Source of the DNA: Actinospineispora eucalypti | GTDB taxonomy: Bacteria > Actinomycetota > Actinomycetes > Mycobacteriales > Pseudonocardiaceae | Length of the DNA: 64,000 bases | Direction of reading: 5' to 3' | Assembly: GCA_014208095.1 (NCBI GenBank) | Contig: JACHMT010000005.1 | Span: 868,001 to 932,000 of the forward strand | Part shown: positions 26,620-35,870 of the stretch, piece by piece | Layout of the letters: the number at the start of each line of letters is the position of its first letter | Numbering within the stretch: position 1 is the first letter of the stretch | Translations under genes and position numbers: made by a program | Notes under the pieces: generated by a model | The model's database searches: none | What the model was told of the DNA's origin: nothing | What the model saw: only the letters and a program-made list of their open reading frames with translations

Positions 26620-27250
26620 GCGGCTGGGCGAGGACGTGCTCGAACAGCACGCGCAGGTCGGCCTTGGCCCGGCGCCAGCGGGCGTCGTACTCGGCATCCG
26701 AACCGGGCAGCGCGAGCTTGCCGAGCATGATGCCCCGGACCGCGTCCCCGGCGGTGTAGACCGCGTGCAGGATGGCCGGGTCGTTGCCCCGGCCGAACAG
26801 CCGCCGGGTGAACTCGACCACCGAGCCGGAGGTGCTCTGCTCCATGATCTTCACCCGGCGGCCCAGGTCGGGCTCGGTCCGGGCGGCCACCCACAGCTCC
26901 AGTACCGCGGTGAGCACCGGCCCCTGGTGCAGCGACCAGATCAGGTCCAGGCAGGCCTCGATCGGGTCGTCGGCGGCTTGGGCCCGCTCGATCGCGCCGA
27001 GCAGCTCCTGGGTACGGGACGCGGCGATGTGGCCGACGGCGGCCACCACCATGTCGGTCTTGGACGCGAAGTGGTGGGCCAGTGCGCCCCTGGTCACCCC
27101 GGCCAGCTCGACCACCCGCACGGTGGTGGTCCCCCCGTAACCGTGCTCGGCCAGGCATCTCACCGTCGCGTCCAGGATCAGCCTGCGGGTGGCGGCGCTG
27201 CGCTGTTCCTGGGTGCGGCGGGGGGCGCGCGCGGAGGCCGGACTGCTCAC
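26612..27250 (-). CDS. TetR-family transcriptional regulator
   Basis: 212 aa. HTH at about residues 18-65 (TRRLILDATVRCLAEHGYGG, VVELAGVTRGALAHHFASKTDMV). The C-terminal domain is of the TetR_C group that includes LYWTAVL-like HGPVLTAVLELWVAARTEPDL. It lies 45 nt downstream of the P450 gene on the same strand, so the two probably form an operon; the CGTAC-N3-GTACG dyad before the P450 would then give autoregulation, and the same dyad before fadE would bring lipid genes into the regulon. That link is inference. It overlaps the lipoprotein gene end-to-end by 8 nt. Confidence 0.87.
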   Translation of the reverse strand: MSSPASARAPRRTQEQRSAATRRLILDATVRCLAEHGYGGTTTVRVVELAGVTRGALAHHFASKTDMVVAAVGHIAASRTQELLGAIERAQAADDPIEACLDLIWSLHQGPVLTAVLELWVAARTEPDLGRRVKIMEQSTSGSVVEFTRRLFGRGNDPAILHAVYTAGDAVRGIMLGKLALPGSDAEYDARWRRAKADLRVLFEHVLAQPPS

Positions 27251-27295
27251 CGGGCCAGGATAGCGCCGGCTACCGGCAGGCGTGCAGGTAAGTCT

Positions 27296-28537
<1,242 letters not shown>

Positions 28538-28582
28538 GGGTCGAGCATCCCCGCATTCAACGGGTGTGGACAATCCGCCGAA

Positions 28583-28595
28583 CGTACGATGTACG
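28583..28595. promoter_or_regulatory. CGTAC-N3-GTACG dyad (site 2) upstream of the P450-TetR operon
   Basis: On the minus strand it reads CGTACATCGTACG followed by TTCGGCGG; arms pair perfectly. Spacing to the P450 start is 46 nt. Matches site 1 in arms and in the downstream TTCGG. Confidence 0.65.
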
Positions 28596-28652
28596 TGCCC
28601 GGTGCAACAACTCAGCGTTATGACTTTGCGGTGACCGCACTAGGCTGCGGGC

Positions 28653-29594
28653 GTGCTGCTTCGCCAGCTGGAGTACCTCGCCGCGCTCGCCAAGGAGCGG
28701 CACTTCGCGCGCGCGGCGGACGCCTGTCACGTCTCCCAGCCCGCGCTCTCGGCGGGCATCCGGCGGTTGGAGGCGGAGCTGGGCGTGCAGGTGGTGCTGC
28801 GCGGCCGGCGGTTCGAGGGGTTCACCCCGGAGGGCGAGCGCGTGGTCGACTGGGCGCACCGCATGCTGGCCGACCAGGACGGCCTGCTGCAGGAACTGTC
28901 CGCGCTGCGCGAGGGGCTCACCGGCCAGCTGCGGATCGGGGCCATCCCGACGGCGCTCACGGTGTCCTCGCTGCTCACCGAGCCGTTCCGGCTGCACCAC
29001 CCCCGGGTGCGGATCAGCCTGGAGTCGCTGTCCTCCCGGGAGATCGTGCGCCGGCTGGCCGAGTTCGAGCTGGACGTCGGGATGACCTACGTGGACGGTG
29101 AGCCCCTCGGCGCGGTGCGCACCGTCCCCCTCTACCGGGAGCGCTACCTGCTGCTCACCCCGGAGGACGGCCCGTTCGCCGGCCGGGCCGAGGTGGGCTG
29201 GGCGGACCTGGCGGACACCGAGATGTGCCTGCTCGCGCCCAACATGCAGAACCGGCGCATCCTGGACCGCAACTTCGCCGAGGCGGGGGCCAGCGTGCTG
29301 CCCTCGGTGGAGGCGGACGCGGTGTCCGTGCTGTACGCGCACGTGGGCACCCGCCGGTGGTCGACGGTCATCGCGCACGCCTGGCTGCACATGTTCGGCG
29401 TGCCGGCCGGCATGCGGGTGATCCCGATGGCCGCGCCGCCGCACTCCCACCGGGTCGGCCTGGTCCTCGCCGACCGCGACCCGGAGCCGATGCTGGCCCG
29501 GGCGCTGCTGGAGGTGGCGGCGGCGGTCGACGTGCGGGCCGAGCTGAACGCGGTGCTGCGCGGGCACCTGCGCCCGGTCGACCGGCCGGACTGA
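28653..29594 (+). CDS. LysR-family regulator, likely activator of formate dehydrogenase
   Basis: 313 aa. N-terminal winged HTH (residues 1-60: LRQLEYLAALAKERHFARAAD, CHVSQPALSAGIRRLEAELG) and a type 2 periplasmic-fold effector domain (about 90-300). LysR proteins in front of fds-type formate dehydrogenase operons are common in actinobacteria. The fdsG gene starts 71 nt after its stop, and a perfect dyad with the T-N11-A LysR signature (29592-29610) begins at the stop codon itself. So read-through transcription or activation of fds from within the LysR 3' end are both possible. GTG start at 28653. Confidence 0.87.
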   Translation: MLLRQLEYLAALAKERHFARAADACHVSQPALSAGIRRLEAELGVQVVLRGRRFEGFTPEGERVVDWAHRMLADQDGLLQELSALREGLTGQLRIGAIPTALTVSSLLTEPFRLHHPRVRISLESLSSREIVRRLAEFELDVGMTYVDGEPLGAVRTVPLYRERYLLLTPEDGPFAGRAEVGWADLADTEMCLLAPNMQNRRILDRNFAEAGASVLPSVEADAVSVLYAHVGTRRWSTVIAHAWLHMFGVPAGMRVIPMAAPPHSHRVGLVLADRDPEPMLARALLEVAAAVDVRAELNAVLRGHLRPVDRPD

Positions 29595-29610
29595 TAAACC
29601 GCGTTTATCA
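29592..29610. promoter_or_regulatory. LysR-type binding site before fdsG
   Basis: TGATAAACCGCGTTTATCA has perfect 8-bp arms and a 3-nt centre and contains the T-N11-A pattern of LysR targets. It is 55 nt from the fdsG start. Its first three bases are the lysR stop codon. A second AT-rich motif, TGTATACA (29641-29648), lies nearer the start. Confidence 0.7.
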
Positions 29611-29665
29611 ACCCATAGCCAAGAGTGCTTTGACGGCGACTGTATACAACGGTCAGAGTTCGGCT

Positions 29666-30142
29666 ATGACAGTTGGCCTCACCGGCGAGACCACCGAGCG
29701 GCGGGTGCGAGGGATCGTCGCCGAACACCGCGAAGAGCGGGGCGCGCTGTTGCCCATCCTGCACGCGGTACAGGCCGAGTTCGGCCACGTCGACCCGGCC
29801 GTGGTGCCGGTGCTGGCCGAGGAGCTGAACCTGTCGGTCGCCGAGGTGCACGGCGTGGTCACCTTCTACCGGGACTTCCGGCGGGAGCCGGGCGGCCGGA
29901 CCACGGTGCGCATCTGCCGCGCGGAGGCCTGCCAGGCGGTCGGTGCGAACGAGCTGGCCGACCACGCCCGTGACCGCCTCGGCGTCGGCTTCGGGGAGAC
30001 CACGGCGGACGGCGCGGTCAGCCTGGACGAGGTGTTCTGCCTGGGCAACTGCGCGCTGGGGCCGGCGGTTCAGGTGGGCGGCCGGCTGCACGGGCGGGTC
30101 GGCCCGGCCCGGCTGGACGCGCTGCTCGGGGAGGCCCGGTGA
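29666..30142 (+). CDS. fdsG: NAD-dependent formate dehydrogenase, gamma subunit (NuoE-like)
   Basis: 158-aa thioredoxin-like ferredoxin subunit carrying one [2Fe-2S] cluster. The four ligands are in CRAEACQ (about residues 85-90) and CLGNC (about 128-132). The N-terminal helical region ALLPILHAVQAEFGHVDPAVV, VAEVHGVVTFYRDFR is the NuoE signature. It passes electrons between the catalytic and NADH-binding subunits of a soluble complex. ATG 29666; its stop overlaps the fdsB start (30139). First gene of fdsGBAD. A longer open frame runs back through lysR but is not coding. Confidence 0.92.
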   Translation: MTVGLTGETTERRVRGIVAEHREERGALLPILHAVQAEFGHVDPAVVPVLAEELNLSVAEVHGVVTFYRDFRREPGGRTTVRICRAEACQAVGANELADHARDRLGVGFGETTADGAVSLDEVFCLGNCALGPAVQVGGRLHGRVGPARLDALLGEAR

Positions 30143-31809
30143 AGCTTTACGTACCGAGGGACTCGGCGGCGCGGTCGGTCGGAGCCGACGAGGTGGCCGA
30201 GCGGCTGGCGGCGCTCGTGCCGGACGCCGAGATCGTGCGCACCGGCTCGCGCGGCATGCTCTGGCTGGAACCGCTGGTCGAGGTGGAACTCGCCGGCGGA
30301 GCCGGCGCGCTGGGTCGGGCGCCCAGTTCGGCGCCCGACGGAGACACCGCCGGCGGAGCCGGCGCGCTGGGTCGGGCGCCCGACGGAAACATCGCCGGCC
30401 GCGTCGGCTACGGGCCGGTGCGGCCCGAGGACGTGGACGGCCTGGTCGCGGCCGGCATGCTGGACGGCGCCCCGCACGAGCTGGGCCACGGCCCGGTCGA
30501 GGAGCTGCCGTGGATGCGCGGCCAGCAGCGGGTGACCTTCGCCCGGGTGGGGGTGACCGACCCGCTGTCCGCCCGGGCGTACACCGAGCACGGCGGCATG
30601 GCCGGGCTGCGCCGGGCGCTGGAGATGACCCCGGCCGAGGTGGTCGCCGAGGTGACCGAGTCCGGCCTGCGCGGCCGGGGCGGCGCCGGCTTCCCCACCG
30701 GCATCAAGTGGAAGACGGTGTTGGGCGCGGCCGCGGACCAGAAGTACGTGTGCTGCAACGCCGACGAGGGCGACTCCGGAACCTTCGCCGACCGCATGCT
30801 GATCGAGGGTGACCCGTTCGCGCTGATCGAGGGCATGACCATCGCCGGCTACGCGGTGGGGGCCACCGAGGGCTACGTGTACGTGCGCTCCGAGTACCCG
30901 GACGCGGTGGCCACGCTGCGCTCGGCGATCGAGATCGGCTACGCGCACGGCTGGCTGGGGGAGCGGGTGCTCGGCTCGGACGCCCGGTTCGACCTGCACG
31001 TGCGGGTGGGCGCCGGGGCGTACATCTGCGGCGAGGAGACCTCCATGCTGGAGAGCCTGGAGGGCAAGCGCGGAATGGTCCGGCCCAAGCCGCCGATCCC
31101 GGCGCTGGAGGGCCTGTTCGGCCGGCCGACCGTGGTCAACAACGTGCTCTCGCTGGCCTCGGTGCCGGCGATCATGGCGGATGGTGCGGCGGCCTTCGCG
31201 GCGTTGGGCGTCGGCCGATCGAGGGGCACCCAGGTGTTCCAGCTGGGCGGGAACGTGGCCCGGGGCGGCGTGGTGGAGACCGCCTTCGGCGTGACCTTGG
31301 GCGAGCTGGTGGACACGTTCGGCGGGGGCACCGCGTCCGGCCGCCCGGTTCGCGCGGTGCAGGTGGGCGGCCCGTTGGGGGCCTACCTGCCGCCTGCGCA
31401 GTTCGGCCTCCCGATGGACTACGAGGCGTTCGCCGAGGCCGGGGCGATGGTCGGGCACGGCGGGATCGTGGTGTTCGACGACTCCGTCGACATGGCCGCC
31501 ATGGCCAGGTTCGCCTTCGAGTTCTGCGCCGAGGAGTCCTGCGGCCGGTGCACCCCGTGCCGGGTCGGCGCGGTGCGCGGGGTGGAGACCATCGACCGCA
31601 TCCGCTCGGGCGGAAACGATGCGGACCGGAAGAAGAACCTGGTGCTGCTGGACGACCTGTGCGAGCTGATGACCGACGGCTCGCTGTGCGCCATGGGCGG
31701 GCTGACGCCCATGCCGGTGCGCAGCGCCGTGCGGCACTTCGCGGAAGACTTCGCTGGAGCCGGTCTCGGCGCCGACCCCGTCGCTGGCCTGGGAGGAACA
31801 GTCCAATGA
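30139..31809 (+). CDS. fdsB: NAD-dependent formate dehydrogenase, beta subunit (NuoF-like)
   Basis: 556-aa flavoprotein that reduces NAD+ with electrons from formate. After a short N-terminal ferredoxin-like part, the FMN/NAD domain shows GRGGAGFPTGIKW near residue 180, CNADEGDSGTFADR and GAGAYICGEETSMLESLEG near 295; the C-terminal [4Fe-4S] site is CAEESCGRCTPCRVG near 460. Residues about 51-87 are an alanine/glycine/proline-rich insertion (AGGAGALGRAP twice) encoded by a tandem repeat, placed in the linker between domains where it is probably tolerated. GTG start inside the fdsG stop; ATGA overlap with fdsA. Confidence 0.92.
   Translation: MKLYVPRDSAARSVGADEVAERLAALVPDAEIVRTGSRGMLWLEPLVEVELAGGAGALGRAPSSAPDGDTAGGAGALGRAPDGNIAGRVGYGPVRPEDVDGLVAAGMLDGAPHELGHGPVEELPWMRGQQRVTFARVGVTDPLSARAYTEHGGMAGLRRALEMTPAEVVAEVTESGLRGRGGAGFPTGIKWKTVLGAAADQKYVCCNADEGDSGTFADRMLIEGDPFALIEGMTIAGYAVGATEGYVYVRSEYPDAVATLRSAIEIGYAHGWLGERVLGSDARFDLHVRVGAGAYICGEETSMLESLEGKRGMVRPKPPIPALEGLFGRPTVVNNVLSLASVPAIMADGAAAFAALGVGRSRGTQVFQLGGNVARGGVVETAFGVTLGELVDTFGGGTASGRPVRAVQVGGPLGAYLPPAQFGLPMDYEAFAEAGAMVGHGGIVVFDDSVDMAAMARFAFEFCAEESCGRCTPCRVGAVRGVETIDRIRSGGNDADRKKNLVLLDDLCELMTDGSLCAMGGLTPMPVRSAVRHFAEDFAGAGLGADPVAGLGGTVQ
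30291..30384 (+). repeat. In-frame tandem duplication inside fdsB (repeat R5)
   Basis: Copy 1 starts at 30291 and copy 2 at 30348, offset 57 nt (19 codons). The first 34 nt, beginning CGCCGGCGGAGCCGGCGCGC, are identical. Copy 2 then lacks 12 nt (AGTTCGGCGCCC) and resumes at GACGGA. Copy 1 matches the block in the MarR gene at 9909-9949. All length changes are multiples of three. Confidence 0.85.
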
Positions 31810-34640
31810 GCCTGCTCAAGGAACCGGACTACGGCACCCCGGCCCGCCCGGGCGCGGCCACCGTCGAGCTCACCGTGGACGGCATGCCGGTGAGCGTGCC
31901 GCCCGGCACCTCGGTGATGCGCGCGGCCAAGCACGCCGGCGTGGACATCCCCAAGCTGTGCGCCACGGACAGCCTGGAGGCGTTCGGGTCCTGCCGGCTG
32001 TGCGTGGTGGAGATCGACGGCGCGCGGGGCGTGCCGGCCTCCTGCACCACCCCGGTGGCTCCCGGCATGGTCGTGCGCACGCAGACCGAGAAGCTGGCCA
32101 AGCTGCGCCGGGGCGTCATGGAGCTGTACATCTCCGATCACCCGCTGGACTGTCTGACCTGCTCGGCCAACGGCGACTGCGAGCTGCAGGACATGGCCGG
32201 GGTGACCGGGCTGCGCGAGGTCCGCTACGGCTCCGGCTCCGGTGACGGCTCGGCGCCGGCCCACCATCTCGACGCCCCCAAGGACACCTCCAACCCGTAC
32301 TTCGACTTCGACGCGTCCAAGTGCATCGTGTGTTCCCGCTGCGTGCGGGCCTGCGACGAGGTGCAGGGCACGCTGGCGCTGACCATCGACGGGCGGGGTT
32401 TCGACTCGAAGGTGGCGGCCGGCGCGGGCGTGCCGTTCATGGAGTCGGACTGCGTCTCCTGCGGCGCCTGCGTGCAGGCCTGCCCGACCGCCACGCTGCA
32501 GGAGAAGACGGTCGTCGAGCTGGGCATGCCCACCCGGAGCGTGATCACCACCTGCGCGTACTGCGGGGTGGGCTGCTCGTTCAAGGCTGAGCTGCGCGGG
32601 GACGAGCTGGTCCGGATGGTGCCGTACAAAGGCGGCGGCGCCAACGAGGGGCACTCCTGCGTCAAGGGCCGGTTCGCCTTCGGCTACGCCTCGCACCCGG
32701 ACCGGGTGCTGGAGCCGATGGTGCGGGACTCGATCGCCGACGAGTGGCGCAAGGTCTCCTGGGAGGAGGCCATCGGGTTCACCGCCCGCCGCCTGCGGGA
32801 GATCCAGGCTTCCTACGGCCGCGACTCGATCGGCGCCATCACCTCGTCCCGGTGCACCAACGAGGAGGTGTACGTCGTCCAGAAGATGGTGCGGGCGGCG
32901 TTCGGCAACAACAACGTGGACACCTGCGCGCGGGTCTGCCACTCGCCGACCGGCTACGGCCTGAAGCAGACCTTCGGCACCTCCGCCGGCACCCAGGACT
33001 TCAAGTCGGTGGCCGAGGCCGACGTGATCATGGTGATCGGGGCAAACCCCACGGACGGGCACCCGGTCTTCGCCTCCCGGATGAAGCGGCGGCTGCGCGC
33101 CGGAGCGAAGCTGATCGTGATCGACCCCCGGCGGATCGACCTGGTCCGCTCGCCGCACATCCGGGCCGAGCACCACCTCTCGCTGGCCCCCGGCACCAAC
33201 GTGGCCGTGGTGAACGCGCTGGCCCACGTGGTGGTCACCGAGGGCCTGGTGGACCGGGAGTTCGTCGACGCGCGGTGCGAGGGCGTCGCGGAGTGGGAGG
33301 CGTTCATCGCCCGCCCGGAGCACAGCCCGGAGGCGGTGGAGCCGATCACCGGCGTGCCGGCGGCCGAGCTGCGCGCGGCGGCCCGGCTGTACGCCACCGG
33401 TGGCAACGCGGCGATCTACTACGGCCTCGGGGTCACCGAACACAGCCAGGGCTCGACCATGGTGATGGGCATGGCCAACCTGGCCATGGCCACCGGCAAC
33501 ATCGGCCGGGACGGGGTCGGGGTGAACCCGCTGCGCGGGCAGAACAACGTGCAGGGGTCCTGCGACATGGGCTCGTTCCCGCACGAGCTGCCCGGCTACC
33601 GGCACGTGGCGGACGAGTCGGTGCGCGACATCTACGAGTCGCTGTGGGGCACGCCGGTGCTGGACGAGCCGGGCCTGCGCATCCCGAACATGTTCGACTC
33701 GGCGCTGGACGGGTCGTTCCGCGCGCTGTTCGTACAGGGTGAGGACATCGCCCAGTCCGACCCGAACACCCAGCACGTGCACGCCGCGCTGGCCGCGCTG
33801 GACCTGGTGGTGGTGCAGGACCTGTTCGTCAACGAGACCGCCAAGTTCGCCCACGTGCTGCTGCCCGGCACCTCGTTCCTGGAGAAGGACGGCACCTTCA
33901 CCAACGCCGAGCGGCGGATCAACCGGGTGCGCCCGGTGATGACCTCGCGCACCGGCAAGCAGGAGTGGGAGATCATCTGCGAGATCGCCCAGGCGATGGG
34001 CTACCCGATGAGCTACGAGGACTCGGCGCAGATCATGGACGAGATCGCGCTGACCACGCCCACCTTCGCCGGGGTGTCCTTCGAGCACCTGGACCGGGTG
34101 GGCAGCGTGCAGTGGCCGTGCAACGAGAAGGCGCCGAACGGCACGCCGATCATGCACGTGGACGGTTTCGTGCGGGGCAAGGGACGGTTCGTGGAGACCG
34201 CCTACGTGCCGACCCGCGAGCGCAGTACCCGGCGCTTCCCGCTGATCCTGACCACCGGCCGGATCCTGAGCCAGTACAACGTGGGCGCGCAGACCCGGCG
34301 CACCGCCAACGTGGCCTGGCACCCGGAGGACCTGCTGGAGATCCACCCGCACGACGCCGAGGTGCGGGGCATCGAGGACGGCGACATGGTCACGCTGAGC
34401 AGCCGGGTCGGGCACACCACGCTGCGCGCCACGGTGGCCGACCGGATGCCGGTCGGCGTGGTCTACACGACCTTCCACCACCCGGTGACCGGCGCGAACG
34501 TGGTGACCACCGACCAGTCCGACTGGGCCACCAACTGCCCCGAGTACAAGGTCACCGCCGTGCAGGTGGCGCTGACCGGGGACCGGGAGGCCGCGCGGGC
34601 GGGCCGGGGGAGCAGGCCGATGGCGGTGGCCGGTGACTGA
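31806..34640 (+). CDS. fdsA: NAD-dependent formate dehydrogenase, catalytic alpha subunit (molybdenum/tungsten)
   Basis: 944 aa, oxidises formate to CO2 at a bis-molybdopterin centre. N-terminal NuoG-like part: [2Fe-2S] ligands Cys52, 63, 66, 80; His-Cys3 cluster around 112-125 (DHPLDCLTCSANGDC); two [4Fe-4S] sites at Cys173/176/179/183 and 216/219/222/226. The catalytic domain opens with the [4Fe-4S] ligands CAYCGVGC (250-257) and Cys285, and the active site is Cys378-His379 in CARVCHSP, so it is a cysteine, not a selenocysteine, enzyme. The C-terminal domain binds the cofactor. Overlaps fdsB (ATGA) and fdsD (8 nt). No fdhD sulfurtransferase gene is in the window. Confidence 0.95.
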   Translation: MSLLKEPDYGTPARPGAATVELTVDGMPVSVPPGTSVMRAAKHAGVDIPKLCATDSLEAFGSCRLCVVEIDGARGVPASCTTPVAPGMVVRTQTEKLAKLRRGVMELYISDHPLDCLTCSANGDCELQDMAGVTGLREVRYGSGSGDGSAPAHHLDAPKDTSNPYFDFDASKCIVCSRCVRACDEVQGTLALTIDGRGFDSKVAAGAGVPFMESDCVSCGACVQACPTATLQEKTVVELGMPTRSVITTCAYCGVGCSFKAELRGDELVRMVPYKGGGANEGHSCVKGRFAFGYASHPDRVLEPMVRDSIADEWRKVSWEEAIGFTARRLREIQASYGRDSIGAITSSRCTNEEVYVVQKMVRAAFGNNNVDTCARVCHSPTGYGLKQTFGTSAGTQDFKSVAEADVIMVIGANPTDGHPVFASRMKRRLRAGAKLIVIDPRRIDLVRSPHIRAEHHLSLAPGTNVAVVNALAHVVVTEGLVDREFVDARCEGVAEWEAFIARPEHSPEAVEPITGVPAAELRAAARLYATGGNAAIYYGLGVTEHSQGSTMVMGMANLAMATGNIGRDGVGVNPLRGQNNVQGSCDMGSFPHELPGYRHVADESVRDIYESLWGTPVLDEPGLRIPNMFDSALDGSFRALFVQGEDIAQSDPNTQHVHAALAALDLVVVQDLFVNETAKFAHVLLPGTSFLEKDGTFTNAERRINRVRPVMTSRTGKQEWEIICEIAQAMGYPMSYEDSAQIMDEIALTTPTFAGVSFEHLDRVGSVQWPCNEKAPNGTPIMHVDGFVRGKGRFVETAYVPTRERSTRRFPLILTTGRILSQYNVGAQTRRTANVAWHPEDLLEIHPHDAEVRGIEDGDMVTLSSRVGHTTLRATVADRMPVGVVYTTFHHPVTGANVVTTDQSDWATNCPEYKVTAVQVALTGDREAARAGRGSRPMAVAGD

Positions 34641-34848
34641 GCACGGCCCCGACCCGGTGCTGCGCCTGATGGACGACATCGCCCGGCACTTCGCGCACAA
34701 GCCCGCCGACCAGGCCGGCGCGGCGATCGCCGCGCACATCCGTTCGTTCTGGGACCCGCGAATGCGCCGCGCCCTGGACACCGCGTTCCGCCAGGGCGCC
34801 CTCACCGACCCCGGCGCCCGCTACGCCGCCGCCCTTCTCGGGGAGTAG
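34633..34848 (+). CDS. fdsD: Formate dehydrogenase, delta subunit
   Basis: 71 aa, the small FdsD/DUF-type subunit that closes fds operons and is needed for a stable complex in known cases. Core pattern LRLMDDIARHFAHKP, AAAIAAHIRSFWDPRMR and GALTDPGARYAAALL matches the family. GTG start overlaps the end of fdsA by 8 nt, so translation is coupled. Despite its size the call is firm because of position and the HIRSFWDPRM motif. A hairpin (34975-34982 with 34993-35000, CCTCGACA arms) in the following gap may terminate the operon. Confidence 0.88.
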   Translation: MTEHGPDPVLRLMDDIARHFAHKPADQAGAAIAAHIRSFWDPRMRRALDTAFRQGALTDPGARYAAALLGE

Positions 34849-34870
34849 GCCGGCCGCACCGGTGCTCGGT

Positions 34871-35132
34871 GCCGGTTCTGAAGATCGCTTGGACGGCGCG
34901 GCGGGGCATTCTGACGCCGGCGGAGCTCCGCCCGTTGCGTTCAGGCGGGTGGGCCGCTCTGGCGCTGGTGTAGCCCTCGACAAGGGAGTGGCTGTCGAGG
35001 AGTCTTCGGTTACCAACCGGTAGTTACCGTCCGTAACTGCTGGCCGTCCGCGCTCTGACCAGCCGCAACAGGCCGTCACCAACGGCGGAAGACCGCCCCG
35101 ACTGCGCCGTCCAAGCAATCTTTGTAACCGGC
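34871..35132. repeat. Intergenic inverted repeat R1-B
   Basis: The gap 34849-35302 (454 nt) has no gene. Its left part begins GCCGGTTCTGAAGATCGCTT and continues GGACGGCGCGG; its right part, read in reverse from 35132, gives GCCGGTTACAAAGATTGCTT then GGACGGCGC. These are the same arms as R1-A at 1487-1801. Between them lie a CCTCGACA hairpin (34975-35000) and the dyad AGTTAC-N5-GTAACT (35022-35038). Confidence 0.75.
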
Positions 35133-35162
35133 CCCGCGCCGGTATTGGCCTCGTCGTCGCAC

Positions 35163-35224
35163 CGCCGAGGTCGCGACCAAAGACGCCTTTCCTTGATCGA
35201 ACGTCTGTCATCGCGACCTCGGCG
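35163..35224. other. 14-bp perfect inverted repeat upstream of the VOC gene
   Basis: CGCCGAGGTCGCGA (35163-35176) pairs perfectly with 35211-35224 across a 34-nt loop that itself contains GACG/CGTC words. It lies between R1-B and the CGTAC-like site. It could be a terminator for read-through from fds or a regulatory element; no family recognised. Confidence 0.6.
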
Positions 35225-35260
35225 CGGAGCCCAGGTGAGAAACAGGTAGACCTGCCGGTA

Positions 35261-35273
35261 AGTACGGCGTACG
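35261..35273. promoter_or_regulatory. CGTAC-N3-GTACG-like dyad (site 3) upstream of the VOC gene
   Basis: AGTACGGCGTACG followed by CTCGG: nine of ten arm bases match sites 1 and 2, and the TCGG extension is kept. It is 29 nt before the VOC start, overlapping where a promoter would be. Confidence 0.5.
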
Positions 35274-35302
35274 CTCGGTTTGATATCAACCGAGGAGGCA
35301 GC

Positions 35303-35863
35303 GTGGCCAATCGGGAGTTCGAGCTGGGCGGGATCAACCACCTTGCGCTGGTCTGTTCGGACATGGAGCGGACGGTCGAGTTCTACACGGGCGTGCTGGG
35401 CATGCCGCTGATCAAGACGATCGAGCTGCCCGGCGGGCGCGGCCAGCACTTCTTCTTCGACTGCGGCAACGGGGACTGCGTGGCGTTCTTCTGGTTCCCC
35501 GGTGCGCCGGACGGGGTGCCCGGCATTTCGGCGCCGCCCGGCCGGCCGGACCAGGGCGACATCACCAGTGCGGTCGGCTCGATGAACCACGTCTCGTTCA
35601 GCGTCCCGCCGGAGCGGTTCGACGAGTACTACACCAAGCTGCGGGGCAAGGGCGTCGCGGTCAGCCCGGTGCTGAACCACGACGACAGCGAGGCCGGGGT
35701 GACCAGGGACCTGCACCCCGGCGTGTTCGTCCGGTCGTTCTACTTCACCGACCCGGACGGCATCCTGCTGGAGTTCGCCTGCTGGCTGCGCGAGTTCACC
35801 GAGGCGGACGTGGCCCACCGGCCGAAGAAGGCCAGCGACCGAACCCTGCCGGCCGGCGTCTGA
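35303..35863 (+). CDS. VOC-superfamily protein (glyoxalase/extradiol-dioxygenase fold)
   Basis: 186 aa with two beta-alpha-beta-beta-beta modules. Putative metal ligands fit the type I extradiol/glyoxalase pattern: His13 in INHLALV, His96 in MNHVSF and Glu157 in LLEFAC, so a divalent metal site is likely intact. The first module contains ERTVEFYTGVLGMPLIKTIELPGG, common in actinobacterial VOC proteins near fatty-acid or sterol genes. GTG 35303 has GAGGAGG 5 nt upstream. Followed 7 nt later by an alpha/beta hydrolase, so an operon. The reaction (ring cleavage, isomerisation or detoxification) cannot be settled from sequence. Confidence 0.85.
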   Translation: MANREFELGGINHLALVCSDMERTVEFYTGVLGMPLIKTIELPGGRGQHFFFDCGNGDCVAFFWFPGAPDGVPGISAPPGRPDQGDITSAVGSMNHVSFSVPPERFDEYYTKLRGKGVAVSPVLNHDDSEAGVTRDLHPGVFVRSFYFTDPDGILLEFACWLREFTEADVAHRPKKASDRTLPAGV

Positions 35864-35870
35864 CCGCCGG

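Noticed and set aside
34849-35302. Insertion sequence between fdsD and the VOC gene
   Set aside because: There is an inverted repeat but no transposase frame and no visible target duplication; kept as a repeat only.
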